A stretch of DNA of 22,027 nucleotides, from IMG/VR virus record IMGVR_UViG_3300046465_000029, positions 1 through 22,027 of that record; one strand, written 5' to 3'. The number at the start of each line of letters is the position of its first letter. The stretch's first letter is position 1. Of this stretch, positions 15,924 to 21,632 are shown one piece after another. The position numbers and the translations under genes are program-made. The notes under the pieces are model-generated. The model did no database searches, was not told where the DNA came from, and worked only from the letters and a program-made list of their open reading frames with translations. The DNA is from a virus.

Positions 15924-16251
15924 CTTCTACGACTCTAAACCCTTTTATCTGTATATCGCCTTGCACAATTTGAGCGTCTTGCTGGCCTAACCAGTTTTTG
16001 CCAAGCCACACCATCATGGTGCTGTTGCCCTCTTGAGCGGCTTGAAATTGACGCCTCCTAAGAGATATTTTTCCTGCTTGGCGCTTTTGGGCAAAATAGT
16101 CCGAAAAACCCCTGCCTTTCTTTCTTTTACAGATGGTATTTAATGTGTCGTAATCTATGTCAAAGAATGCCGCTATTTCTTCTCCGGTGCATTGAATAGC
16201 ACATAGCTTGTCAAAATCATTCCAGTCTATCTCCTTGAGTGGCCTCGCCAT
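15886..16251 (-). CDS. terS: Terminase small subunit
   Basis: A 121-residue protein that recognises phage DNA to start packaging. The N-terminal part contains a helix-turn-helix (CTGEEIAAFFDIDYDTLNTI, about 21-40) followed by a basic KRKKGRGFSDYFAQKRQAGK segment. It then has LRRRQFQAAQEGNSTMMVWLGKNWLGQQD, spanning about 64-92, which is a hallmark of small terminases paired with this large subunit type. The acidic C-terminal tail probably contacts the large subunit. It overlaps the large subunit gene by 38 nt. The 27-nt gap to the cupin gene upstream shows no terminator, so the cassette upstream and the packaging genes may share a transcript. Confidence 0.9.
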   Translation of the reverse strand: MARPLKEIDWNDFDKLCAIQCTGEEIAAFFDIDYDTLNTICKRKKGRGFSDYFAQKRQAGKISLRRRQFQAAQEGNSTMMVWLGKNWLGQQDAQIVQGDIQIKGFRVVEDDIGDNGEQAAG

Positions 16252-16278
16252 TGACTGTTTCCTCGTCTTGCGTTTTGC

Positions 16279-16920
16279 TTACACCTCTTTTGTGCCGTTA
16301 AACATTGGGTGGTTGTTTTCCATGCCTTCCGGTGTAGAGCTAAAAATATGGATTGGCAGAACGGTGAGTGGAGTTTCCTCCGTTCTGAAGTGGTGTGGGC
16401 ACATAGGTTCAAGTATACAGGTCATGCCTGCGACAAGCTCCGTTTCCTCATCATCCCCTTTTTGGCCGACAATACTCCAGCCTTTCCCCTCTAAAACATA
16501 AACTACTCGGACTGTAGGGTGAATATGGTGAACTTGCTCGCTCGTAAAAGGCGGCATTGTAAGTTGCTGAAACGTGGGATCGCCAATTCTTTCTGGCGCA
16601 AAAAGCTGTCTAGTAGCACAGCCATTAACGTAAGGCAGATTTACCCGCTCCCCTAGCGAGGTTTTTTTGTAGCCGCACTGATACCCTGCGATGTGAACGG
16701 CTAAATGCTCGCTGTAGACCCTTTTTCTTTCTGGCGTCCACTCAACCGATTTGAGGTCGCCGCTGACCATTAATCGACTGCCGCCTTTTTCAATCTCAGG
16801 CGTCATTTGCTTTCCAATAAACGCCGTGTAGGTATAGAGGTCTTTATCTGAGGATTCGTAAATTTCTTCTTCCTCTTTATGCCAATAATGTGCGCCGTAT
16901 CTGGTGTTATGTATTCCCAT
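16279..16920 (-). CDS. Cupin-domain protein of the ParB/DUF3440 cassette
   Basis: A 213-residue protein whose C-terminal half is a cupin barrel. Cupin motif 1 is HHIHPTVRVVYVLEGKG (131-147), with H132 and H134 as likely metal ligands, but the usual glutamate is not seen (R138/V139 there). Motif 2 is AGMTCILEPMCPHHF (164-178), with H176 or H177. The N-terminal ~120 residues resemble nothing I know and contain a Trp/Tyr-rich start (MGIHNTRYGAHYWHKEEEE). The gene follows the second ParB-like gene by 3 nt, with a GGAG site. Cupins can be dioxygenases, isomerases or sugar-binding proteins, so the reaction is open. A non-enzymatic, ligand-binding role is possible given the missing Glu. Confidence 0.8.
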   Translation of the reverse strand: MGIHNTRYGAHYWHKEEEEIYESSDKDLYTYTAFIGKQMTPEIEKGGSRLMVSGDLKSVEWTPERKRVYSEHLAVHIAGYQCGYKKTSLGERVNLPYVNGCATRQLFAPERIGDPTFQQLTMPPFTSEQVHHIHPTVRVVYVLEGKGWSIVGQKGDDEETELVAGMTCILEPMCPHHFRTEETPLTVLPIHIFSSTPEGMENNHPMFNGTKEV

Positions 16921-16923
16921 TTT

Positions 16924-17427
16924 TTATACTCCCCAAGATTTAGAAAACTCTGAGTCATCAATAAGATCGCTTTTTGGTATGCCGACCCTAGCGGCAAGCC
17001 TAATCACTTCTTCCTCTTCCATTTGAAGACGCGACATGACTTCCTGCTTTGAAAGGCCGTCATCAATCATTGACTGAATAATCCCAGACATATCTAAAAC
17101 GCCATGCGTTCCTCGCGCTCTATTATGTCGGATTGTGCTCATCTTTTGGTGCGCGTCATTATTTGGCGCAGTCATAACAACAGGGACGAGTCCTTTTGTC
17201 ACTTCCATAAGCTCTTTGTGTCCGCTAACCGTCCAGCGATGAAACCCGTCCACTATTTCATAGTCTGGATTTACAACAATCGGCTGAGTCCATCCGTCTT
17301 CAAGTATGCTAATTTTTAAGAGCTTCATTTCTGGGCTTGCCACCCTGTTAGGGTTGTACCCGTTAGGTTTAAGCTTGTTTCTGTCTATCCATTGAACGCT
17401 GTTTATAGGTTGCGAATCGTGGCTCAT
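16924..17427 (-). CDS. ParB-like protein, IbrB type
   Basis: A 167-residue ParB/sulfiredoxin-fold protein. Visible motifs are YNPN (24-27), an ILEDGWTQPIVV strand-helix (41-52), DGFHRW (60-65, the ParB nucleotide-binding box with a Phe-His-Arg core) and IRHNRARGTH (99-108). The last is, as I recall, characteristic of IbrB-like proteins that pair with DUF3440 PAPS-reductase-like partners. The C-terminus has a helix-turn-helix-like stretch (GLSKQEVMSRLQMEEEEVI, 124-142). It overlaps the DUF3440 gene by ATGA and has a strong AGGAGGG site. It is probably a CTPase/ATPase-type switch or DNA-binding regulator; nuclease activity, though often annotated, is not shown by the sequence. Confidence 0.85.
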   Translation of the reverse strand: MSHDSQPINSVQWIDRNKLKPNGYNPNRVASPEMKLLKISILEDGWTQPIVVNPDYEIVDGFHRWTVSGHKELMEVTKGLVPVVMTAPNNDAHQKMSTIRHNRARGTHGVLDMSGIIQSMIDDGLSKQEVMSRLQMEEEEVIRLAARVGIPKSDLIDDSEFSKSWGV

Positions 17428-18599
17428 GCTCCCTCCTGTTTTTTCCCGTAAAGCATTTTTGCTTGCGCCTGCGTCATGCCTAAGCTATTAAGCCTTGTGC
17501 TGGCTTCATTACTAAGGTTTTGCAGAATGCGGCCCTTAAAATCTCCGCGCGTCACAATTTTTGATATAAAGCGCCATGAAACTCCGGTAAGCGGGTGAGC
17601 TAGCTCCTCTGGAATGGCGTCATCTGTTTTTGCTTTATGGGCGCGAATGGCCGCATTTACGTTTTTTGTTGCCGCCCTTTTGTTTTCGCCATTAAACTGA
17701 TCAAGGACGTTTTGTATATGCGCTCTCCATGATGTTTGATCTGGCTTGTAGCCCTGCGAATACATCTCCGTATTGCCATATCGTGCCGCAGTTGCCGCAC
17801 CTGCGACGCGATTAATCATTTTTTCCCATAACTCAGGAAAGCATTGGCTGTATAAGTACAGGCCGCGCAATGGTTCTTCTCCAAAAGGTGGGCAGACTCT
17901 TTGCTTTAACAGCGAGCCATACTGGTCAGTTCTGTTAAAAATATCGTACGTCCGGTTATAGTCCGCGTCTTTGTTTTTTACTAGTCGCCAAACATCTTTA
18001 GACGACCAATCATAAATGGGGTAAGCAAAATAAATCCCCTTGTTTGGTTTTGATATGTAGTTTTCATTTTTTTTCATTGCGACAGCGCGGTAACGACGGA
18101 TGCTTTCTTCTGTCCTGATGCCTTGTATGACCACTTTGTTTGTGTTTTTAAAGTGGGCTAATCCAAACTCCTGCATACTCTGACCCATCACGAATCGCTC
18201 ATGATCTGTAATAGCTTCTGGAGGTAAGTCTCTGACCCATATATCTTTTTCGTCGGGATGCCAGCAATGCCAGAACGGCTGACTATTAGAACAAGCGTTT
18301 CTATGTTTTATAGGCAGACAGTACCAATCTAGCTCTACCTCTGAGGACTGTGCTACGCGCCTCACATAATCAATTGTTGGAGGATGTATTGCCTCCTCAT
18401 CATAAAACACGGCTTTAACGGGCAACCTTCCTAGCTTAGTTGCAACGTCAATAGTGCAAAGCAACATAGCGGTGCTGTCTTTTCCTCCGCTAAATGACAC
18501 TATTACGTCATCATAGGTGTTATACAGATGCTCTATCCTCGCGAGAGCGGCCTGATAAACGTCTTCCTCTTGATATTTTTTTTTGTGGATCTTCGTCAT
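17424..18599 (-). CDS. DUF3440 / PAPS reductase-like ATP pyrophosphatase (IbrA-like)
   Basis: A 391-residue adenine nucleotide alpha-hydrolase. The PP-loop is SFSGGKDST at 35-43, followed by FYDEEAIHPPT (65-75), WYCLPIKHRNACSNSQPFWHCW (92-113), GIRTEES (160-166) and YPIYDWSSKDVW (193-204). The LP..RNA.S layout and the 140-residue C-terminal extension match the DUF3440 group that includes E. coli IbrA. The C-terminal ECGLH-type motif of assimilatory PAPS reductase (CysH) is absent. Cysteines at 103, 112 and 236 (RVCPPFGEEP) could act in sulfur or metal chemistry. The enzyme probably adenylates a substrate, but which one is unknown. It is flanked on both sides by ParB-like genes, each with an ATGA overlap. 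Confidence 0.88.
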   Translation of the reverse strand: MTKIHKKKYQEEDVYQAALARIEHLYNTYDDVIVSFSGGKDSTAMLLCTIDVATKLGRLPVKAVFYDEEAIHPPTIDYVRRVAQSSEVELDWYCLPIKHRNACSNSQPFWHCWHPDEKDIWVRDLPPEAITDHERFVMGQSMQEFGLAHFKNTNKVVIQGIRTEESIRRYRAVAMKKNENYISKPNKGIYFAYPIYDWSSKDVWRLVKNKDADYNRTYDIFNRTDQYGSLLKQRVCPPFGEEPLRGLYLYSQCFPELWEKMINRVAGAATAARYGNTEMYSQGYKPDQTSWRAHIQNVLDQFNGENKRAATKNVNAAIRAHKAKTDDAIPEELAHPLTGVSWRFISKIVTRGDFKGRILQNLSNEASTRLNSLGMTQAQAKMLYGKKQEGA

Positions 18600-19207
18600 A
18601 CATCCAGCACCATGATCATTAAAGCGTCCTCGTTACTGCTTACATCATGCTCGCGCTTTATTTCGTTAAGGCGTGAAACCAGTAAGGTTTTGTTTTCCTG
18701 TTGCATCACTACCGCAAACTCCGCGTAACCCTCGTCTGTTTTTTTGGGAGTTACATCACTTTCAGAAAATTCCTCACCGTCTTCGACCCCAAACTCATCA
18801 TTCGATATTGATGGCTCAAAATCCATGATCTGCATGTCTATATCAAATCCGGTCAGCGACATATCAAACTCAGCGGCTTGTAGATCATCTAGCTCCATCT
18901 GCAAAAGATCGACACTCCATGAGGATTTTTCAGCAAGGCGGTTGTCAGCAATAACATACGCCGCTCTATCTTCTTGCGATAACTCGCCTGTTTGTACTAC
19001 AGGTATTTTTTCCATTCCCAAAAGCATAGCGGCTTTATATCTGCCGTGTCCTGATATGATGGTCATGGTGTTATCAATAAGAATGGGGGCTTTCCAGCCG
19101 AAATGCTGGATGCTGGTAGCTATTTGTTTTATTTGCTGTTCTGAGTGCTGGCGGGGGTTGCGCGCATACTCTTTAACGTCTTGGATATTTGCGTACAACA
19201 GATCCAT
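18596..19207 (-). CDS. ParB-like nuclease-domain protein (cassette gene 1)
   Basis: A 203-residue protein with an N-terminal ParB domain: NPRQHSEQQI (17-26), ISGHGRYKAAMLLG (51-64, nucleotide-binding box) and YVIADNRLAEKSSW (84-97). These are followed by DLLQMELDDLQAAEFDMSLTGF, as in ParB-like proteins often fused or adjacent to DNA methyltransferases. The rest (about 110-203) is acidic with no recognised domain. Here there is no methyltransferase; the next gene is the DUF3440 protein, coupled by ATGA. An AAGGTGA site precedes the ATG, inside the end of the 96-residue ORF. It is clearly different from the IbrB-type ParB two genes on, so the cassette has two non-redundant ParB folds. Confidence 0.88.
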   Translation of the reverse strand: MDLLYANIQDVKEYARNPRQHSEQQIKQIATSIQHFGWKAPILIDNTMTIISGHGRYKAAMLLGMEKIPVVQTGELSQEDRAAYVIADNRLAEKSSWSVDLLQMELDDLQAAEFDMSLTGFDIDMQIMDFEPSISNDEFGVEDGEEFSESDVTPKKTDEGYAEFAVVMQQENKTLLVSRLNEIKREHDVSSNEDALMIMVLDV

Positions 19208-19463
19208 CTATCACCTTCACATAAAAGCCGCTTGGCGGCGAAACAATTTCCAGCACTTCTTCTGGGTTTGCCTCAGTCAAAGGGACTAGGCCGTAACTTT
19301 TTGTAACGGCTATCTGCTGGGCTTGCTCTACAGCTATCTTTTCAGCTAGCCGTAAAACGCCAGTTATTGCTTCCTGTTCAGCTTTCCCGCAAGCGAAGCT
19401 GGGTGTCAACGGTTTCAGAGGCAAGCAAGTCTCCAATAAATTTGTCTTTTTGCGCGTTGACAT
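19173..19463 (-). CDS. Hypothetical protein with uncertain start (up to 96 aa)
   Basis: The stop at 19173 closes a frame whose downstream part looks protein-like (LRLAEKIAVEQAQQIAV, then LVPLTEANPEEVLEIVSP). The end overlaps the ParB start by 35 nt. The only ATG in frame is at 19463, 86 nt inside the 68-residue gene, with no good ribosome binding site. After that gene's stop there is an AGGAAG but only an ATA codon in frame. The true start is therefore unresolved: the long form, an internal TTG, or an unusual start. I recognise no family. Composition is Ala/Glu-rich at first and basic at the end. Confidence 0.5.
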   Translation of the reverse strand: MSTRKKTNLLETCLPLKPLTPSFACGKAEQEAITGVLRLAEKIAVEQAQQIAVTKSYGLVPLTEANPEEVLEIVSPPSGFYVKVIDGSVVRKYPRR

Positions 19464-19584
19464 AGCGGAGCTTGCTTAACTCTACAGCCATTGAATAAAC
19501 AACATCTGGCGGTACAGTTTTCCAGTGATAACGCTGTTCAATATAACCATTCAACAGAGAATCATCAACAGTTTTGACGCTCAT
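19378..19584 (-). CDS. Hypothetical small protein (68 aa)
   Basis: A 68-residue protein beginning MSVKTVDDSLLNGYIEQRYH and ending in TQLRLRES. It is preceded by an AAGGAGA site eight bases from the ATG, one of the better sites in this block, so translation is likely. It is charged and probably helical in the second half (VYSMAVELSKLRYVNAQKDK). No known family comes to mind. Its 3' end overlaps the 96-residue ORF in another frame, and it is the first gene after a 44-nt gap that lacks a clear promoter or terminator. Confidence 0.72.
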   Translation of the reverse strand: MSVKTVDDSLLNGYIEQRYHWKTVPPDVVYSMAVELSKLRYVNAQKDKFIGDLLASETVDTQLRLRES

Positions 19585-19628
19585 TGCTCAGTCTCCTTTA
19601 GACTGTCAACGCAAATATACCATATAAG

Positions 19629-19844
19629 TCAAAACTTGACCGTTCGGCGCTTTTTTAAAACATATTTGGACACTACTGCTCCACTGTTAGTTTCTACAGG
19701 TACGCTCTCTATAGAATGCCCTCGCCCCCGTAGCTCGTATACCCTAGCCGCAAGCCTCATGCATCCATAGAGCTCTAGAGCTTCCTTGGGCGTGATGCCT
19801 CCTTGCTTTTTAATGTGGTTAAGAATTTGTATATTCTGGCTCAT
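19629..19844 (-). CDS. Helix-turn-helix protein (HTH_39-like)
   Basis: A 71-residue protein with a winged helix-turn-helix pattern: MSQNIQILNHIKKQGGITPK (1-20), then EALELYGCMRLAARVYELRGRGHSIESV, spanning 21-48, and a short beta wing ending in YVLKKRR. This is the common small HTH protein of phages (HTH_39 type), usually of unknown target. I chose the ATG at 19844, not one at 19925, because it has an AGGAGG site five bases upstream and starts 8 nt after the upstream stop, while the longer form would lie inside the upstream gene. It could regulate nearby genes, but its role is not established. Confidence 0.82.
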   Translation of the reverse strand: MSQNIQILNHIKKQGGITPKEALELYGCMRLAARVYELRGRGHSIESVPVETNSGAVVSKYVLKKRRTVKF

Positions 19845-19852
19845 ACTGCCTC

Positions 19853-20185
19853 CTAAAAGTTGTTGTCGTAATACTTGCAAGGCTCGTCGCTCATTTGGAA
19901 CCTGCAATACTTGCCTTTTTGCCATTGGCGGTTCCGCTTGCTCCAGCGAATGCGGCTTACGGGGTTGTCAGGGTTGCTAGTAATTATCCATTGCTGGCTG
20001 TGGTCGTTAAGGCACACTCCGGAAAAACCTCCTACGACCCACTCTGGCTTCCAATTCGGGTCTTGGACACAATCCATTGCTCTAATTTCAACGGTCTGCT
20101 CGCTAATCACCCTAACCACCTCAAAAGGCTCGCGGTCAGTCCATCCGCAATATGTGGCGAACTCTTTAATCTCTTGTGCGCTCAT
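19853..20185 (-). CDS. Hypothetical protein (110 aa)
   Basis: A 110-residue protein of unknown function. I place the start at 20185 (MSAQEIKEFATYCGWTD) because it overlaps the upstream stop by ATGA and has a GGGAGG site, whereas the longer form from 20215 would sit inside the upstream gene. It has a short N-terminal helix, then a beta-rich middle with FEVVRVISEQTVEIRAMDCV and WVVGGFSGVCLND, and a Trp/Arg/Lys-rich end (RIRWSKRNRQWQKGKYCRF). The many aromatic residues and paired basic residues suggest a small nucleic acid-binding or protein-binding fold; this is inference only. No family recognised. Confidence 0.72.
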   Translation of the reverse strand: MSAQEIKEFATYCGWTDREPFEVVRVISEQTVEIRAMDCVQDPNWKPEWVVGGFSGVCLNDHSQQWIITSNPDNPVSRIRWSKRNRQWQKGKYCRFQMSDEPCKYYDNNF

Positions 20186-20520
20186 GCGACCTCCCTTTTT
20201 TGCTCTTTTAACCAAGCGTCAATAGGTCCGTCATATACGGTCATCCAATCTTCGCTGTCCCAAGGGCGTCTGCACATCACCCATATTAACGGGGCTTGTG
20301 TCCCGCGGATGTGGTGTATTGAGTAGTGCCACTCTGTATCGCCGTGACAGTCGCGCTCTGCGGTTATCTCGCTGTCAGGGTGCTTGCGGATAAATGCCTC
20401 TGCGGTCAAGGCATCTGTGAGGTGGTCAGCCGCGCCTTCTGGATAACCGTCGTGGTGCTTGTAGACGGTCACTTGCGGCCCGTGGGGTCTAGTAAAACTG
20501 TAGGTTGCTCTTGTTGCCAT
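20182..20520 (-). CDS. Hypothetical protein (112 aa)
   Basis: A 112-residue protein beginning MATRATYSFTRPHGPQVTVY. It has His-rich and Asp-rich stretches (KHHDGYPEGAADHL, then SEITAERDCHGDTEWHYSIH) and an alpha/beta character; the acidic end contains DSEDWMTVYDGPIDAWLKEQ. A GGGAGG site precedes the ATG by about ten bases. It is coupled to the next gene by ATGA. I do not recognise the family and see no catalytic motif. The histidines and acidic residues could bind metal, but nothing in the sequence requires it. It belongs to the small accessory genes before the cassette. Confidence 0.75.
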   Translation of the reverse strand: MATRATYSFTRPHGPQVTVYKHHDGYPEGAADHLTDALTAEAFIRKHPDSEITAERDCHGDTEWHYSIHHIRGTQAPLIWVMCRRPWDSEDWMTVYDGPIDAWLKEQKREVA

Positions 20521-20547
20521 GCTTTTTTCCTCCCAAAAAAAGTTTGC

Positions 20548-20754
20548 TTACGCGACCTCGTCGTAACATTTAATTGCGGCTTCAGCGATATGCTCAAGCT
20601 CTTCACTGGCAAAAGTTTCACGGCCAAATACCAAGCGGATTGACTGCATGAGCTCACCCACCAGTGCCTCGTTGTTGAGATTGCTGAACCAACGTTCGGT
20701 CTCCAGCGCGTAGATGGCGAAATTATTTGCTTGCTGTTTAGTAGTTAGAATCAT
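20548..20754 (-). CDS. Hypothetical small protein (68 aa)
   Basis: A 68-residue acidic, mostly helical protein (MILTTKQQANNFAIYALETE at the start, SEELEHIAEAAIKCYDEVA at the end) with no recognised family. A GGAGG site lies seven bases upstream of the ATG. It is the first gene after the probable promoter at 20797-20824, so it likely heads a transcript that includes the following small genes. Small acidic helical phage proteins in early regions are sometimes inhibitors of host functions, but nothing here supports a particular target. Confidence 0.72.
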   Translation of the reverse strand: MILTTKQQANNFAIYALETERWFSNLNNEALVGELMQSIRLVFGRETFASEELEHIAEAAIKCYDEVA

Positions 20755-20782
20755 TATTGCCTCCTATATGGTCAGCACCATG

Positions 20783-20818
20783 CCTTCCATATATCCACGA
20801 TACAATACTCACGGAAGG
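20783..20818. repeat. Inverted repeat around the promoter -10 region
   Basis: CCTTCC at 20783-20788 and GGAAGG at 20813-20818 are 6-bp inverted arms separated by 24 bases. They bracket the proposed -10 element, and one arm lies directly beside the -35 box. Such an arrangement could be an operator, but 6-bp arms at this distance can occur by chance. Confidence 0.4.
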
Positions 20819-20824
20819 TGTCAA
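20797..20824 (-). promoter_or_regulatory. Probable sigma70-type promoter
   Basis: On the minus strand a perfect TTGACA -35 box (20824-20819) is followed after 16 bases by TATCGT (20802-20797), a four-of-six match to the -10 consensus. It lies in the largest gene-free gap of the right-hand region (20755-20844, 90 bases), upstream of the 68-residue gene with the GGAGG site. The position makes biological sense, but the -10 is weak and no TG extension is present. Confidence 0.5.
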
Positions 20825-20844
20825 CACTTTTGCATACTGTTAAT

Positions 20845-20991
20845 TCATACAGTGTTTTTCTTGGCGCTGTCTGACGCTCTCCACGTTATGCAGACTCTGC
20901 CGCATTCCGGACATCTTTCGTACTCTGTGACCACCTTGCCGTCTTTAACCTCTTTTCTGCTTTGAGTTGCGGCTCCGCATGAACACTGCAT
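20845..20991 (-). CDS. Small zinc-ribbon-like protein (48 aa)
   Basis: An ORF of 48 residues beginning MQCSCGAATQSRKEVKDGKV. Cysteines at 3, 5, 27, 30 and 34 (CSCG near the start, RCPECGRVC later) form a zinc-ribbon-like set around a charged spacer, a common arrangement in tiny phage and bacterial proteins. A GGAGAGG site lies a few bases before the ATG, and the start is 8 nt after the preceding small zinc-type gene. It would be missed at a 60-residue cutoff. The cysteine pattern makes it more than a chance ORF; function unknown. Confidence 0.75.
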   Translation of the reverse strand: MQCSCGAATQSRKEVKDGKVVTEYERCPECGRVCITWRASDSAKKNTV

Positions 20992-20999
20992 AACCTCTC

Positions 21000-21176
21000 C
21001 TAATTTCTGTGCTTGCTTGCGATTTCTTCACGCTCTTGGTCAACGACCTTGTCAAAACACCATTTGTGATAGTGCATTGCGTCCCAGCCAGTGCGCCACG
21101 GAATGTCATCAGGCAGGTCATCAGGGCAGGTCTTTGCCTCATGGAATATGCCCTCGTCGCAGTAATCACACCTCAT
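21000..21176 (-). CDS. Small Cys/His protein (58 aa)
   Basis: An ORF of 58 residues starting MRCDYCDEGIFHEAKTCPDD. CxxC at 3-6 with H12 and C17 could bind zinc; the middle has a Trp-rich DIPWRTGWDAMHYHKWCFD stretch and the end is charged (VVDQEREEIASKHRN). It overlaps the upstream 77-residue gene by 11 nt and precedes the 48-residue zinc-ribbon-like gene. A 74-residue ORF in another frame covers much of this stretch, but its Arg/Thr-rich composition and lack of motif mark it as a shadow. The function is unknown; this is one of several short Cys-rich products in this block. Confidence 0.7.
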   Translation of the reverse strand: MRCDYCDEGIFHEAKTCPDDLPDDIPWRTGWDAMHYHKWCFDKVVDQEREEIASKHRN

Positions 21177-21399
21177 ATTGTGGGTTCCATGATGTTGACT
21201 CTAAATACTTAACAAGTCTTTGAACGCATCTGGTTTGCGTACCAGCCTCAACCACTATTTGACCCAGCGCTCGCTTGTCTATACAGACCCACATATTGAC
21301 GCCGTCAGGCTCCTTGCGGAGTTCTCGCATTATTATGTAGGGATGGTCTAGCGGCTCATGGTAAAAGCCATAAGGGGCTTCGTAAGTTACGAATCGCAT
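21166..21399 (-). CDS. Hypothetical protein (77 aa)
   Basis: A 77-residue protein starting MRFVTYEAPYGFYHEPLDHP. The start at 21399 has an AGGAGG-like site immediately upstream and overlaps the preceding gene by 13 nt; a longer form from 21486 would run 100 bases into that gene. The middle contains PYIIMRELRKEPDGVNMWVC and the end is basic then acidic (CVQRLVKYLESTSWNPQYEV). I recognise no family. The alternation of hydrophobic and charged residues is that of an ordinary small soluble protein. It is coupled to neighbours on both sides by short overlaps. Confidence 0.72.
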   Translation of the reverse strand: MRFVTYEAPYGFYHEPLDHPYIIMRELRKEPDGVNMWVCIDKRALGQIVVEAGTQTRCVQRLVKYLESTSWNPQYEV

Positions 21400-21632
21400 A
21401 ACTCCTCCTCTGCTATAGCGTGTTCGCAACAGGTTTGGCATTGGAACCAGCCTGTTCGCCAGCCTATAACCACCTCTCGCCACCATGTGTCGCAGTCAGG
21501 CCAAACCTTTTGGACTAGCTCGCCACTTTGGTAACGCTCTAACTCTGGCTCATGCACCAGCACATATTGGGTGTCCTCGCAGTCGTAGCAAGTCGCCGCT
21601 AGTTTGTAGAGCCCATACTCTTGGTCAAGCAT
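21387..21632 (-). CDS. Cys-rich hypothetical protein (81 aa)
   Basis: An 81-residue protein with likely zinc ligands: CYDC at 15-18, C47, and CQTCC at 65-69 followed by EH. It starts MLDQEYGLYKLAATCYDCED and is rich in Trp near the centre (VWPDCDTWWREVVIGWRTGW). It overlaps the upstream gene by 8 nt; a run of five G residues before the ATG is the only candidate ribosome binding site. The two CxxC pairs suggest a zinc ribbon or similar fold. No named family. It belongs to a cluster of three small proteins with zinc-type cysteine pairs at 20845-21632. Confidence 0.72.
   Translation of the reverse strand: MLDQEYGLYKLAATCYDCEDTQYVLVHEPELERYQSGELVQKVWPDCDTWWREVVIGWRTGWFQCQTCCEHAIAEEELCDS

Noticed and set aside
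19388-19394. The lambda-type slippery sequence GGGAAAG near the end of the 68-residue gene, suggesting a second frameshift.
   Set aside because: The register is wrong: the zero frame reads CGG GAA AGC, so the heptamer is not in X XXY YYZ phase, and a -1 slip would not lead into the 96-residue frame (a +1 shift would be needed).
19585-19628. A promoter in the short gap, with TTGACT and TTGACA present.
   Set aside because: No acceptable -10 box lies 15-19 bases downstream of either hexamer, apart from poor matches inside the next gene.
20823-20856. Hairpin AACACT ... AGTGTT followed by T residues on the plus strand, as a terminator.
   Set aside because: The loop is about 22 bases, the stem is only 6 bp with few GC pairs, it overlaps a gene end and there are no plus-strand genes to terminate. 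On the minus strand there is no T run after it.
20945-21169. A 74-residue minus-strand ORF across the small zinc-type genes.
   Set aside because: It is Arg/Thr-rich without motifs and spans the junction of two Cys-motif frames that have proper start/stop spacing and ribosome binding sites.
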